A stretch of DNA of 64,000 nt from an uncultured Prochlorococcus sp. (GCF_902522795.1 NZ_CABYWZ010000004.1:25541-89540), one strand, 5' to 3'; positions 27,793 through 37,924 are shown, counted from the first letter of the stretch. The notes: a model not told the origin generated them from the sequence alone. A program made the numbers and translations.

Positions 27793-28722
27793 TTAATCAT
27801 CAAATCTAGAACTGTTATCTCTAGGTTTTTTCTTGTTTGTTCCAACGTTATATCTACTATTTTGATTTTTTGAACTTGATCTAGCTGAAGAGCTTACTCT
27901 ACGAGTCTCACGTGGTTTTTTAACTTGTTTAGCATCTTTAAATGAAGCATCCTCTACTTGAGCTGTTGAAGTTTGCTGCCTAATAGGGGATCTGGTAGGT
28001 TTCTTTCTTAATGGAGAAGAATCAGCAGGAGGAGAGATATTATCTTGTCTAGAAACTGAACGATTCATTCTGGGTCTTGACCCTGTTTTAACTTCATCGC
28101 GAGATAAATTTCTTCTTTCACCAAAGTTATTTGTTTCTGGTTGTTTCCTATTTCTATCTTCAGAAGTCTGTCTTCTCCTTCTTATAGGCTCGTCATTTTC
28201 AAACTGACTTATTTCCCTTGTAGATGGCCTACTTCTACTTGCTGCAGCAGAGGGTATGGCTCTTGAAACATTCCTCCTACGAGATCTCCCCTCCGTATAG
28301 TCTTCTTCAAATTCATCTTCTTGAGGTTTAAATCTTCTAGATAGTCTTTCAGATTCTTCAAATCTATCATAATCGTCATTAAATCGACCTCTAGAATTTC
28401 TAGGAACATCAGAAATAGGATTATCATCAAAATAAGATGACCTTCTAGCTTGATCAGTAGCAACTCCCCTCAATCGCACACTTTCATATGCGAAAAAAAC
28501 CGTAGTTCCTGCTAATAAAAACTGACCAAACTGAAGGATAGGATCTAACCTCCAGCCTTGAAAAAATAATATTCCTCCGCACAAAAGTCCTATTGCTGCG
28601 AAGAAAACATCATAATCCCTCGCCAAGGCAGGCTTAAAGGACCTCAAAAAATAAAGGCCTCCTCCACATACCGCGAGAACTATACCAACAATACTGGCCC
28701 AATTGAGACTAGCATTGACCAC
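27793..28722 (-). CDS. ycf66: Ycf66-family protein
   Basis: A 309-residue protein. Residues 1-85 hold three hydrophobic stretches and the Ycf66 N-terminal pattern (NWASIVGIVLAVCGGGLYFLR), given here in part, with ARDYDVFFAAIGLLCGGILF. Residues about 100-309 are highly charged, rich in Arg and Ser, and apparently disordered. Ycf66 has no established function but occurs in cyanobacteria and plastids. The start is GTG at 28722. It is 80 bp downstream of psbX on the same strand. Confidence 0.85.
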   Translation of the reverse strand: MVNASLNWASIVGIVLAVCGGGLYFLRSFKPALARDYDVFFAAIGLLCGGILFFQGWRLDPILQFGQFLLAGTTVFFAYESVRLRGVATDQARRSSYFDDNPISDVPRNSRGRFNDDYDRFEESERLSRRFKPQEDEFEEDYTEGRSRRRNVSRAIPSAAASRSRPSTREISQFENDEPIRRRRQTSEDRNRKQPETNNFGERRNLSRDEVKTGSRPRMNRSVSRQDNISPPADSSPLRKKPTRSPIRQQTSTAQVEDASFKDAKQVKKPRETRRVSSSARSSSKNQNSRYNVGTNKKKPRDNSSRFDD

Positions 28723-28802
28723 ATTCTTTCTCCAAAAATTTATTTTTTAAAGGGTTACTTATATCCCCTATATATACAGTGTACTTAAAACTTCTACAAA
28801 AA

Positions 28803-28988
28803 CTAGCGTCTTCCAGTAGAAGTACGATCCAGGGAATCTTTCTGGCTGACAAAAATCAAAAATGCAGTGGCTGGAATAACGATAAGTAAGGCAGCAGCAA
28901 TAAAACTACCTATCATTCCCACTGCGGAATTATTTGCAACTTCAGCAGAAAAATCTGCGGCTAGTAGTAAATTTGAGATTTGAAACAC
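28803..28988 (-). CDS. psbX: Photosystem II protein PsbX
   Basis: A 61-residue single-helix thylakoid protein. The pattern ([20 protein letters not shown], then [26 protein letters not shown]) matches picocyanobacterial PsbX, a small subunit near the QB region of photosystem II. The length is normal for the group. It is upstream of ycf66 and preceded by a good sigma-70-type promoter. Confidence 0.85.
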   Translation of the reverse strand: MFQISNLLLAADFSAEVANNSAVGMIGSFIAAALLIVIPATAFLIFVSQKDSLDRTSTGRR

Positions 28989-29010
28989 TTTTTAAATATT
29001 AGATTCTCAA

Positions 29011-29038
29011 TTTATAATACGAATTAAATACGTTTCAA
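29011..29038 (-). promoter_or_regulatory. Predicted psbX promoter
   Basis: On the minus strand, TTGAAA (29038-29033) and TATAAA (29016-29011) are separated by 16 bp. The predicted start of transcription lies about 15 bp before the psbX ATG at 28988. This is sequence evidence only. Confidence 0.45.
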
Positions 29039-29069
29039 TGGGTTATTTATTAAGATGAATTAAATAATT

Positions 29070-29384
29070 GTGACTTCCTTGCTTGTAAATTCTCTTCAAA
29101 TTTTAGATTTTAGTTTAGGAATTTCTCTTTCTTATCTAACTATAGTTTTTCTAATAAGATTAATACTTACTTGGTACCCAAAAATTGATTTAAGTAAAGG
29201 TTTATGGTTATTAGTTTCAATACCATCAAGCTCTATTCTTAATCTAACAAGAAAACTAATTCCTCCTATTGGAGGCGTTGATGTTGGACCCGTAATTTGG
29301 ATCGGATTTATAAGCTTTTTAAGAGAAATATTAGTCGGTCAGCAAGGGCTTATAAAACTTGCATTGCATACACATATTTCATAA
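29070..29384 (+). CDS. YggT/Ycf19-family membrane protein
   Basis: A 104-residue protein of the YggT (CCB3/Ycf19) family. It has two hydrophobic segments and the motif IRLILTWYPKID, then LTRKLIPPIGGVDVGPVIWI. Members are linked to cytochrome maturation, division or nucleoid organisation in different organisms. GTG at 29070 is the only good start; no ATG precedes the first helix. It is divergent from psbX. Confidence 0.85.
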   Translation: MTSLLVNSLQILDFSLGISLSYLTIVFLIRLILTWYPKIDLSKGLWLLVSIPSSSILNLTRKLIPPIGGVDVGPVIWIGFISFLREILVGQQGLIKLALHTHIS

Positions 29385-29402
29385 AAATCTTTTAATTATT
29401 TT

Positions 29403-30752
29403 TCAGTAATTTGGCAATAATTCTTCTTCTACATATTTAGTATGTATCTTACCCTGCTTAAATTTAGATTTATTCAGTAAGGTGAGATGAAAGTTAATTG
29501 TTGTAGGAATACCGGTTACTGCACATTCATTTAAAGCCCTATTCATACGTTTAATTGCAGTATTCCGATCCTTTCCCCAGACTATTAATTTACCAATTAA
29601 TGAGTCATAAAAAGGAGGGATTTCATAGCCTGTATAAACATGACTATCCACCCTTACACCAGGGCCACCAGGAGGAAGCCACCCAGTTATTTTTCCGGGT
29701 GATGGTCGGAAATTGTGAGAAGGATCTTCAGCATTGATTCTACATTCAATGGCATGACCGTTTAAATGGATATCATCCTGATTAAATTCCAAGTTTGCTC
29801 CACTTGCGATTTTAATTTGCTCAGCTATTAAATCAACTCCTGTAACCATTTCAGTAACAGGATGTTCAACTTGAATCCTAGTATTCATTTCCATAAAATA
29901 AAAATTATCATCATCATCAACTAAAAATTCAACTGTCCCCGCCCCTTCGTAGCCGATACTTTTTGCAGCAGCAATAGCTGCGTTACCCATTTTTTTTCTT
30001 AGCTCAGTATTAATTGCAGGACTAGGAGACTCCTCTAGTAACTTCTGATGTCTTCTTTGAACTGAACAATCTCGCTCTCCTAAATGAACAACATTACCTG
30101 ACCTGTCGGCCAAAATTTGAATTTCTACATGTCTTGGCTGCTTTATAAATTTCTCCATATATAATCCATCATTACCAAAAGCTGCTTCTGCTTCGCCTTG
30201 AGCTGCTTTAAACATTTTTTCTAGATTATCAGAGTTTTCAACCAACCGCATACCTCTTCCACCTCCTCCAGCGGTAGCTTTAATAATTACCGGATAGCCA
30301 ATATCATCTGCCAATTTATAAGCCTCATCAACATTTGATAACAAGCCTTTACTACCAGGAACTGTTGGAACTCCAACTGCTTCCATAGTTTCTTTAGCTG
30401 TAGATTTATCTCCCATAGATCTAATAGCTTTAGGAGATGGACCAATAAAAATTATGCCATGATCATTACACATCTCAGCAAATTTATCATTTTCCGCAAG
30501 AAATCCATAACCAGGATGAATAGCATCAACTCCTCTCGATGTAGCAGCAGCAAGTATATTTGGAATATTTAAATAACTCTTATTACTTAATGAATCTCCT
30601 ACACAAACCGCCTCATCAGCAAGCTGAACATGCAATGCTTTTTTATCTACAGTGCTAAAAACTGCAACGGTTGCAATACCTAGTTCTCTACAACTTCTGA
30701 CAATTCGTAAAGCTATTTCTCCACGATTAGCAATTAAAACTTTTTCAACCAT
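29403..30752 (-). CDS. accC: Biotin carboxylase subunit of acetyl-CoA carboxylase
   Basis: A 449-residue ATP-grasp enzyme that carboxylates biotin on AccB in the first step of fatty-acid synthesis. The N-terminal [16 protein letters not shown], the ATP loop [14 protein letters not shown], the catalytic segment [14 protein letters not shown] and the AINAEDP-like [18 protein letters not shown] region are all present. The length fits AccC exactly. The start is ATG at 30752. Confidence 0.96.
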   Translation of the reverse strand: MVEKVLIANRGEIALRIVRSCRELGIATVAVFSTVDKKALHVQLADEAVCVGDSLSNKSYLNIPNILAAATSRGVDAIHPGYGFLAENDKFAEMCNDHGIIFIGPSPKAIRSMGDKSTAKETMEAVGVPTVPGSKGLLSNVDEAYKLADDIGYPVIIKATAGGGGRGMRLVENSDNLEKMFKAAQGEAEAAFGNDGLYMEKFIKQPRHVEIQILADRSGNVVHLGERDCSVQRRHQKLLEESPSPAINTELRKKMGNAAIAAAKSIGYEGAGTVEFLVDDDDNFYFMEMNTRIQVEHPVTEMVTGVDLIAEQIKIASGANLEFNQDDIHLNGHAIECRINAEDPSHNFRPSPGKITGWLPPGGPGVRVDSHVYTGYEIPPFYDSLIGKLIVWGKDRNTAIKRMNRALNECAVTGIPTTINFHLTLLNKSKFKQGKIHTKYVEEELLPNY

Positions 30753-31012
30753 TATGAAAATAAAATTGAAGAAATGAAATGACTTAAAATAAAAAATTAT
30801 TTGCCAAAGTATTCAACAAAATTTTTTAGTGATCAGAGGACATTTTTTACAATACAACCTAAAACGTTATATATGTATAAATATTTGTTTTATGCAATAG
30901 AAAAATTATTCATCATATTCAAAAAAACTCTTTCCGAACTACATGCTTAATTCAGCCAATAATGTATGATATTTTTAAGGTTTAAGCATACCCAAGCTGC
31001 TGAAAACCCTTT

Positions 31013-31094
31013 GCGGACGTGGCGGAATTGGTAGACGCGCACGTCTAAGGAGCGTGTGGCTTCGGCCTTGCGAGTTCAAGTCTCGCCGTCCGCA
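31013..31094 (+). tRNA. tRNA-Leu (anticodon AAG)
   Basis: An 82-nt class II tRNA. Acceptor GCGGACG pairs with CGTCCGC (discriminator A at 31094). The D stem is GCG/CGC and the anticodon stem CACGT/GCGTG encloses the loop CTAAGGA, giving anticodon AAG. The variable arm includes GGCTTCGGCC and the T stem is GCGAG/CTCGC around TTCAAGT. The 3' CCA is not encoded. Decoding CUN with A34 would need deamination to inosine. The following CDS starts within 5-26 bp. Confidence 0.93.
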
Positions 31095-31119
31095 TTTAAT
31101 GTATTCTGGTTTAACTGCA

Positions 31120-32385
31120 ATGAAAAAAGAATCAGTTGCAGTAGTTATAATTTCCAATGGTCCTGGTGAATTAACTACATGGGTAAATCCTGTAGTGGAT
31201 GAGCTAAACAAAATAAATAAATCACTATGTGATGAAGATAAACAAGATTTCACTCTTAGGTTAGTCCTTGTTCCTTGCCCAAATGCCACTGGTAAAGAAT
31301 TTTTTGTTGCAAATTCATGGAATAAATTCGAATTAATTACAAAATCCAAAAGTTTTTGGAAATTATTAATAAAGCCATATTCTTTTGCTGATTGGCCAAA
31401 AAAAGGGATAGTTATTTTCCTTGGTGGGGATCAATTTTGGAGCATTTTATTAGCTAAAAGATTAGGTTATTTAAATATCACATATGCTGAATGGGTTTCA
31501 CGATGGCCTAAATGGACCAATGAAATTGCTGCTATGAATGTAAAAGTAAAAGAGTTAATACCTAAAAGATATAAATATAAATGTAAAGTAATTGGCGATT
31601 TGATGGCAGATATCAAACTTAATAGCGAAATATCACTAAGAAATAAAGAAAAACCATACATTGCATTATTGCCTGGTTCTAAGAAAGCAAAGCTTTCTAT
31701 TGGAATTCCTTTCTTCTTAGAAGTTGCGGATCATATCGCTAAAGAAAATAAAAATATAAATTTTATAATCCCCATTGCACCAACTACTGATAAAAGTGAA
31801 TATTTATTTTTTCAAAGCAACAAAAATCCAATTGCTAAATATTACTCATCAAAAATCAAAACAATTAGAAACTTCAAAGACTCTAGTTTTGATTATGTAA
31901 TTGAAACATCAAAAAAAACAAAGATTTATCTAATCAAGAAACATCCTTGCTATGAAATCTTAAAAGAATGTGATCTTGCGATTACAACTGTAGGAGCAAA
32001 TACTGCAGAATTAGCAGCAATTAGTCTTCCAATGTTAGTTGTTTTACCAACTCAACATTTAAATATGATGAACGCCTGGGATGGTATTTTTGGGGTAGTT
32101 GGAAAAATTTCATTCATAAATAGATTCCTAACTTTTATAATTAAAAATTTTTATTTTAAAAAAAAGAAGTTTTTTGCTTGGCCAAATATTAAAGCTAAAA
32201 GAATGATTGTCCCTGAAAGGATAGGTAATATTTCGACAATAAAAATTGCAAGAGAAGTATTATTTCTTATTAAAAATAGAGATCAATTAAAAAGTATTAG
32301 GGAGAATCTAAACAAAGAAAGAGGCGAAAAAGGTGCTGCAAAGAAACTTGCTTCTTTAATTGTTAATTCAATAAAAAAACTTTAA
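31120..32385 (+). CDS. LpxB-related glycosyltransferase-like protein
   Basis: A protein of about 421 residues of the lipid-A-disaccharide synthase-related group found in cyanobacteria. The N-terminus VAVVIISNGPGELTTWVNPV and the middle stretch IALLPGSKKAKLSIGIPFFL resemble the Rossmann-type nucleotide-sugar fold. The second half has AITTVGANTAELAAISLPML, typical of LpxB-like proteins. It may not act on lipid A, as these bacteria lack canonical lipid A. ATG at 31120 is used; ATG 31099, only 4 bp past the tRNA, is possible. Confidence 0.8.
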   Translation: MKKESVAVVIISNGPGELTTWVNPVVDELNKINKSLCDEDKQDFTLRLVLVPCPNATGKEFFVANSWNKFELITKSKSFWKLLIKPYSFADWPKKGIVIFLGGDQFWSILLAKRLGYLNITYAEWVSRWPKWTNEIAAMNVKVKELIPKRYKYKCKVIGDLMADIKLNSEISLRNKEKPYIALLPGSKKAKLSIGIPFFLEVADHIAKENKNINFIIPIAPTTDKSEYLFFQSNKNPIAKYYSSKIKTIRNFKDSSFDYVIETSKKTKIYLIKKHPCYEILKECDLAITTVGANTAELAAISLPMLVVLPTQHLNMMNAWDGIFGVVGKISFINRFLTFIIKNFYFKKKKFFAWPNIKAKRMIVPERIGNISTIKIAREVLFLIKNRDQLKSIRENLNKERGEKGAAKKLASLIVNSIKKL

Positions 32386-32388
32386 CAA

Positions 32389-33441
32389 TTACCAGGGATC
32401 ATCAATTTCAAACTTTTCTGATTTTTTATGATCTTGCTCTAAATTTTGTTCATCTAGTGGTTCAATATCTAAAGTTTCAGTTGCATTTTGAATTGGCCTT
32501 TTCGAAGCTAAATTAGTAGTTGATTGTTTCTTTTGCTTAAAATCAATATTGTTTTTTTCATCTATTTGATTAACACTATTTTGATTCTCGATCTGATCAG
32601 AATAATCATTATCCATGTATAGCTTTTTTCTATTATTTATTTCTTCAGAACCCTTTATTTCAACATATTCAAGTTCATCTTCATAATTATCTTCATAATC
32701 ATCTTCATAATCATCTTGTTCAACAACTTCTTCATATTCCTCGACCATATTATTTTGCTGTTCTGATTCAGAACCTGAAAGTAACTGATTTTCAACGGGT
32801 ACAAGATTTGCTGAGTATCCATTTGCTTCCCTTTCATCCCATGAAGAACCTCCGACACCAAGTTTCTCAAGAAGTCCACTACTTAGTTGCTTCAATTTCT
32901 CTTCGGCACCTTCATAAACAATAATCCTATCGGTACCACTACTTACAATTTCTTCAACAGGTATTTCCCAAGTACTTAAAACTCCCTCACCTAAAAGGGG
33001 AACACCAACAGCACCCATAACAAGAGATATCAAATCGCCAGTCTCAATATCAAAAGAAAAGCCAAGAACCCTTCCAAGAAGTTGTCCAGATTCTGTAATC
33101 ACTTGACAATTAATTACCTTCCCATACCTTTCTGGAGAAAAACTTTCACTCAAAGAATCTAGGGAGTCAACTAATATGACATCTCCAACTTGCTTTATAC
33201 TTTCTAAAGGCATCCATTTTGGCAAACCTGGTAAAAATCTTGTAAGTGGATTATCTCTTAGTCCCAAAGCGACCACTTCTCTTCTATCAATATCAACAAC
33301 AACTTCACCAACTACGCCTAGCCGCCTTCCAGTATCAGTAGTTATCACTTGTGTTCCCATTAACTCTGACCTTAACCATAAACGTTCGCTAGGGACTGAG
33401 TTAGAGAGATTCTTATTAGCAGATGTGTTAGACAAGCTCAT
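32389..33441 (-). CDS. PRC-barrel domain protein
   Basis: A 350-residue protein. The first half has two PRC-barrel modules: RLWLRSELMGTQVITTDTGR with GVVGEVVVDIDRREVVALG, and a second with GKVINCQVITESGQLLGRVLG. The C-terminal half is strongly acidic, with DYEDDYEDNYEDELEY-like repeats, and looks disordered. PRC-barrels bind RNA, protein or photosynthetic partners; the function here is unknown. The start is ATG at 33441. It is 45 bp downstream of smc on the same strand. Confidence 0.85.
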   Translation of the reverse strand: MSLSNTSANKNLSNSVPSERLWLRSELMGTQVITTDTGRRLGVVGEVVVDIDRREVVALGLRDNPLTRFLPGLPKWMPLESIKQVGDVILVDSLDSLSESFSPERYGKVINCQVITESGQLLGRVLGFSFDIETGDLISLVMGAVGVPLLGEGVLSTWEIPVEEIVSSGTDRIIVYEGAEEKLKQLSSGLLEKLGVGGSSWDEREANGYSANLVPVENQLLSGSESEQQNNMVEEYEEVVEQDDYEDDYEDNYEDELEYVEIKGSEEINNRKKLYMDNDYSDQIENQNSVNQIDEKNNIDFKQKKQSTTNLASKRPIQNATETLDIEPLDEQNLEQDHKKSEKFEIDDPW

Positions 33442-33486
33442 AAATGTCTTTTTATCATTCTGACGTATAAATTTAAAAAAGTGTGT

Positions 33487-36400
33487 TTATGCAGCATTTG
33501 GTAACCCAATAACTTGAGTATTAGCACCTCTTGCTTGCGCAACCCCAATTGTTCGTTCAGATGCACTAATCATAGGCCTTCTATGACTTACGACTATAAA
33601 TTGAGCATTTGATGACTGATTTGATATTAGTTTTGACAACCTTTCAACATTAATACCATCTAAAAAACTATCAACCTCGTCTAATGCATAAAAAGGTGAA
33701 GGTTTATACTTTTGCAAAGCAAATAAAAAACTTAAAGCAGTTAGCGATTTTTCACCACCTGACATAGACGCTAATCTTCTAACATTTTTTCCCTTAGGAT
33801 GAGCCACTAAAGTTAATCCTCCTTCTAAAGGAGAATTAGGATTTTCAAGTTGAAGAAATCCATCTCCATCAGATAAATTTGCAAAAATTTCTCTAAAATG
33901 TCTATCAACTTCTGTAAATGCTTGCATAAAAGCTTCTTGACGCATCGTAGATACAGTTTCTATTCTCAGCAATAATTCAGATCTTTCATTAGATAGTATT
34001 TCTAATTTTTCTTGCAAACCATTTAATCTCTCAATTAATTCTTCTAGTTCATCAAGAGCCAACATATTGACAGGTTCTAAGCTTTCTAGTTTTGCATTTA
34101 TAATCGAAATTTCTGATTGCAAATACTCAAGACTCTTTCCTTCATATTCTCCAAAGTCCGGCAAAGGATTAGGTAGATCTTTTTTATAATTTTCTAATTT
34201 TATTTTCTCGCTCCTCATCTCTTCTTTAAGGGAATGCATATCCCTTTCAAGATATTCAAGCTTTAACAGATAGTTATTATATTCTTGCCTTTTATTTGAA
34301 ATTGAAGAGTTTAATTCATCTCTTTTCCTTCTCAATAAACCTAAATTCTTCTCTAGAGATTTTTTTTGATTATCGAGATCTGAAAGCTCTTTTTTAAATT
34401 GATCTCTTTTTTCTATCCATTCACTATGAGCAATTGCGAGTTGTTTAATAGATTCCTGCAAGTTTTTTTCTTGTAGTAAAGTAATTTTTAATGAATTATT
34501 GATACGCTCTTTATTTAAAGCAAATTGATTCTTTTTATCTAGTAATGTATTTCTCTCTTTAATAAGTAATTCAAGTTTTTTATCAAGATTATTAAAATCG
34601 TCATTAAAAGCAATTAATGATGATTTTTGATTTTTTTCATAATTTGCCTTTTGAATGGTTTGCAGTTGATCAAACTTATCGTGATAAGGCTTCAATTGAT
34701 TTTTTAAATGACCTAACTCGTTAACTAATAAATTATTAGCAGTATCCAGTTTATTTAATCTCGATTTACAATCCTCAATTCTTTGCGAGACAGCTTTAAG
34801 AGAATCTTGATTTACTTCAATTTCTTTATTAAATGAGGCACAATCCTCAATTATTTGACTTCGGTTGGAATTTAATATACTAAGTCTATTATTTTTTAGT
34901 ATCAAATCATTATTTGACTCTTTTAAAGCTTCTTCGATAACTAATAATCTTTCTTTTATAGGACTGGAATCATCAATATCATTATTAATTCCAAACCTAT
35001 AAGCCAAATCTTTATTTAACTTACTACCTCCTGTAATAGCACCACTTGCTTCTAATAATTCACCACTTAAGGTAACCAACCTATTTTTTTGTGTAGATAA
35101 CCTAGCTGAGGATAAGTCTGAAAAAACCAAAGTATCTCCAAAAACATATCGAAAAACATCTGAATAAACTTCATCAAAAATAATTAGATTAATAGCTTTG
35201 TCAATAAATCCATTTTCGCTGTTATTTTCAAATCTTGAAATTGCATAATTCTTTTTTTGACTTTTAATTCTATTTAAAGGTAAAAAAGTTAATCTTCCCG
35301 CTTTCTTCTTTTTAAGAATTTCAATTGCTTTTGCAGCAATATGATCATTATCAACAACAATTTGTCCTAACCTATTTCCAGCAGCAATTTCTAATGCATA
35401 TCTATTTTTCTCACTGACCTCTCCAAGTTGAGCTACATAACCATGTATACCCTCTAACCCAGCCTCTAAGAGAATTCTGAGAGCATATGAACCTCTAGAT
35501 TCGTTTAAAGCTTCCTTCCTGCTTTCGAATCTAGATAAATCCTTTTCAAGCCTTAATTGCTCGGTATTTAGCCTTGATTTAGTTTTAATTAATAAATCAA
35601 TTTCATTTTTTAAAGAATTAATTTCTACGCTATTACTTGCCAAGTTTTTATTCTTTGTATCGGATGTCTCTTTTTTTCTTTGATTTCCCTGAAAAAGTTT
35701 CTGCTTTTCTAAGTCCAAGGATTCGATCTGTGACAATATCTCATCTTTTTGAATATTATTTTGAATAGTTTCTTCTTCAATTTTCCTTTTTTTTATTTCC
35801 AAAGGATTAATTTGATTTTTCATACTTTCAAGCTCAGCATTTAATTTGATACTTTGTTTTGAGAATTCTCCAGATTCTCCAGCCGCATCAGAAAGTTTTT
35901 TTCTGGATAGTTTGTGTTTTAAAGTGAGATCATCAATTTGCAAGTTCAATTGATTTAAAAAATTATCATCGAAATTTTCTTGTCTCATCTTTTCTGACTC
36001 GATATTCCTCTTAGAAATTGCAATTTCATCTCTCTGTTTTTGTAATTTGATACCTTCTTCTTTATTCAGAATTGATATCCTATCAAGTTCTCTCAAGCTA
36101 GAGTTAATACTTCCAATATCAGAATTAACTTTTATCAATTTATCCTCTCCTTTCTCCTTAAGCTCATCAACAAGTATTTTCAAAGCATCTTCTAAGACTG
36201 ATATTTCTTTACTAATAGATTCTTTTTGTTTATTAAATAAGATTTTATTTTTTTCAATTTCACTTTCTTTTTTTTCTATAGATTCGACATGCTTAACTTG
36301 TTTATCAAAAATAAGGACTTTCTCTAATTCCATAATCTGTAGTAGTTTTGCTTTTAACTCTTTATATCGCTTTGCTTTTTCACATTCTTTTTCAAGCTTA

Positions 36401-37077
36401 TTTTTACTAGATTGCAATTCATTTTCTAAAATTTCACATCTTTCTTGTCTTTCGAAAACGTCATTTAATTTTGCATTAGTTTGTTCTATTCTTGTATCAA
36501 AAAGTGCGACTCCTGCTAATTCATCAATGAGATTTCTCCTCTCCTTATTATTCATTGATACTATTCTTGTTACATCACCCTGCATAACTACATTGCTGCC
36601 CTCAGGATCAACACTAATATCTCTTAATATTCTCTGTATTTGTTGCAAGGTACATTGTTTGCCATCAGAAGTATAAGTAGAAGCATAAGAACCACCTGGC
36701 ATAAGTCTTAATTTTCTAGAAACTACCCATTCTTTTTGACCTTTATTAAGGGCAATTTCTTCTTCTTCTAGTTCCAAAGGCGGAAGGTCCTCTCTGGGAG
36801 ACCAATCTTGAATATTAAATTTTACTGATACAGATGTTTCTGATGACTTACCCTCTTTAACTTTGGAGTTATTTATTAGATCTGGTAATCTTTCAGCCCT
36901 CATCCCTCTACTATTAGCTAGACCTAAACAGAATAAAATTCCATCTAAAATATTACTTTTCCCAGAACCGTTAGGGCCCGTAACCACCGTGAAACCTTCT
37001 TGAAGAGGAATTTTTACATTTCCCCCAAAAGATTTAAAATTTTCAAACTCGACCTGATTGATATGTACCAAGCTCAA
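33487..37077 (-). CDS. smc: Chromosome partition protein SMC
   Basis: A 1196-residue SMC ATPase that organises and segregates the chromosome. The N-terminal Walker A is GPNGSGKSN, the hinge lies at about 520-640 (LEGIHGYVAQLGEV, KKKAGRLTFLPL), long coiled coils flank it, and the C-terminal signature MSGGEKSLTALSFLFA and Walker B FYALDEVDSFLD complete the head. The start is uncertain: the frame offers TTG at 37077 or TTG two codons later, with no ATG before the core. No ScpA/ScpB is encoded adjacent. Confidence 0.95.
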   Translation of the reverse strand: MSLVHINQVEFENFKSFGGNVKIPLQEGFTVVTGPNGSGKSNILDGILFCLGLANSRGMRAERLPDLINNSKVKEGKSSETSVSVKFNIQDWSPREDLPPLELEEEEIALNKGQKEWVVSRKLRLMPGGSYASTYTSDGKQCTLQQIQRILRDISVDPEGSNVVMQGDVTRIVSMNNKERRNLIDELAGVALFDTRIEQTNAKLNDVFERQERCEILENELQSSKNKLEKECEKAKRYKELKAKLLQIMELEKVLIFDKQVKHVESIEKKESEIEKNKILFNKQKESISKEISVLEDALKILVDELKEKGEDKLIKVNSDIGSINSSLRELDRISILNKEEGIKLQKQRDEIAISKRNIESEKMRQENFDDNFLNQLNLQIDDLTLKHKLSRKKLSDAAGESGEFSKQSIKLNAELESMKNQINPLEIKKRKIEEETIQNNIQKDEILSQIESLDLEKQKLFQGNQRKKETSDTKNKNLASNSVEINSLKNEIDLLIKTKSRLNTEQLRLEKDLSRFESRKEALNESRGSYALRILLEAGLEGIHGYVAQLGEVSEKNRYALEIAAGNRLGQIVVDNDHIAAKAIEILKKKKAGRLTFLPLNRIKSQKKNYAISRFENNSENGFIDKAINLIIFDEVYSDVFRYVFGDTLVFSDLSSARLSTQKNRLVTLSGELLEASGAITGGSKLNKDLAYRFGINNDIDDSSPIKERLLVIEEALKESNNDLILKNNRLSILNSNRSQIIEDCASFNKEIEVNQDSLKAVSQRIEDCKSRLNKLDTANNLLVNELGHLKNQLKPYHDKFDQLQTIQKANYEKNQKSSLIAFNDDFNNLDKKLELLIKERNTLLDKKNQFALNKERINNSLKITLLQEKNLQESIKQLAIAHSEWIEKRDQFKKELSDLDNQKKSLEKNLGLLRRKRDELNSSISNKRQEYNNYLLKLEYLERDMHSLKEEMRSEKIKLENYKKDLPNPLPDFGEYEGKSLEYLQSEISIINAKLESLEPVNMLALDELEELIERLNGLQEKLEILSNERSELLLRIETVSTMRQEAFMQAFTEVDRHFREIFANLSDGDGFLQLENPNSPLEGGLTLVAHPKGKNVRRLASMSGGEKSLTALSFLFALQKYKPSPFYALDEVDSFLDGINVERLSKLISNQSSNAQFIVVSHRRPMISASERTIGVAQARGANTQVIGLPNAA

Positions 37078-37153
37078 GTCTCAATAGCTAAATAAGAATA
37101 ACTAATTTGCAAAAATTCTCAATAGAAATATTACGTTTATTTATAAATGAATA

Positions 37154-37516
37154 TTAATAATTTTTACTCAATCTACAAGAATTACCCGAAATTTCAAACA
37201 AACCAGAAAGAAGTTCACCATCCAAAATAAATCGATAATATTCAGAGTCCAATTTATCAGAAACGTTTTTAAATATTCCATGATCAAGTCTTTTTACAAA
37301 CCCTCTATTATCAGAAAGTTCATGTTCTATCCTGGATAGCCATAAAAGTCTATGATTTGGCTGCTTAGAAATTTCTATAGAAGTTTGATTTAATAAAGGT
37401 AGTTTTGAAAATTTCCAAGTTAAACAATCTTTCCCATTTTCAACAAGAAAATCATAATGAATATCTATAGCTTTATAAGAATAAACTCTATGTTCAAGCA
37501 AAACCCATTTATTCAT
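37154..37516 (-). CDS. Small protein resembling the LigD 3'-phosphoesterase domain
   Basis: A 120-residue protein that starts MNKWVLLEH, then has IHYDFLVENGKDCLTWKFSK, a central HRLLWLSRIEHELSDNRGFV and a final FILDGELLSGLFEI. The order H...HYD...E...W, then P-HRL...G-V-R-DHG...F-L-G--L-G-F follows the DNA ligase D phosphoesterase (LigD_N) pattern. The usual Arg of HYDLRLE is Leu here and the EDHP site is not clear, so activity is doubtful. No ligase or Ku gene is nearby. By-eye homology only. It is 77 bp from smc. Confidence 0.5.
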   Translation of the reverse strand: MNKWVLLEHRVYSYKAIDIHYDFLVENGKDCLTWKFSKLPLLNQTSIEISKQPNHRLLWLSRIEHELSDNRGFVKRLDHGIFKNVSDKLDSEYYRFILDGELLSGLFEISGNSCRLSKNY

Positions 37517-37598
37517 TATGTAGTTGATAAATAAATTGAATTTATTTTCAAAACAAAGTTGAGCAAAGATATATTTTCTAAGAGATGTTTCCTGTTAT

Positions 37599-37754
37599 TT
37601 AATTACTTGCATCAGGAACAAATCTTAAAGCAATGAATAGCAAACTTCCAGCTCCAGCGATAGCTGCAGCTACTAATCCAAAATCTGTAGGGATTGTGCG
37701 AGATGCAAAAATTAATGATGCAAATGTAATATCCATGATGAAATTTAAACTCAT
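37599..37754 (-). CDS. 51-aa single-pass membrane protein
   Basis: The ATG at 37754 gives 51 residues; ATG at 37736 (MDITFASLIFAS) would give 45. It has one hydrophobic helix, FGLVAAAIAGAGSLLFIALRF, of which FGLVAAAIAGAGSLLF is the core, and a short polar end (VPDASN). The composition suggests a small thylakoid or inner-membrane subunit. I do not recognise it; a comparison with NDH-1 and PSII small subunits would be the first thing to run. Confidence 0.55.
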   Translation of the reverse strand: MSLNFIMDITFASLIFASRTIPTDFGLVAAAIAGAGSLLFIALRFVPDASN

Positions 37755-37924
37755 TTAATAAATTCAGTAATAGCTTAACAAAACCTTCTTACAGAACAGA
37801 GTAGATAAATAAAATGTAAATAAACTTTTATATGTTTTTATTCTATATAAATCGCACAATTATTTAGATAAGGGTTCCAAATTAAGAAAATAGGGTCTAA
37901 TCTTAAAATAAATAAGTTTAAATA

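Noticed and set aside
30873..30950. 25-codon ORF (MYKYLFYAIEKLFIIFKK...) upstream of tRNA-Leu
   Set aside because: Too short to support without conservation. The hydrophobic pattern is common in AT-rich spacer. The rest of 30753-31012 shows nothing else.
36047..36676. Long open frame on the plus strand inside smc
   Set aside because: It is antisense to a well-supported SMC coding sequence. The translation is rich in Ser, Leu and Phe, typical of the antisense of an AT-rich coiled coil, with no motif.
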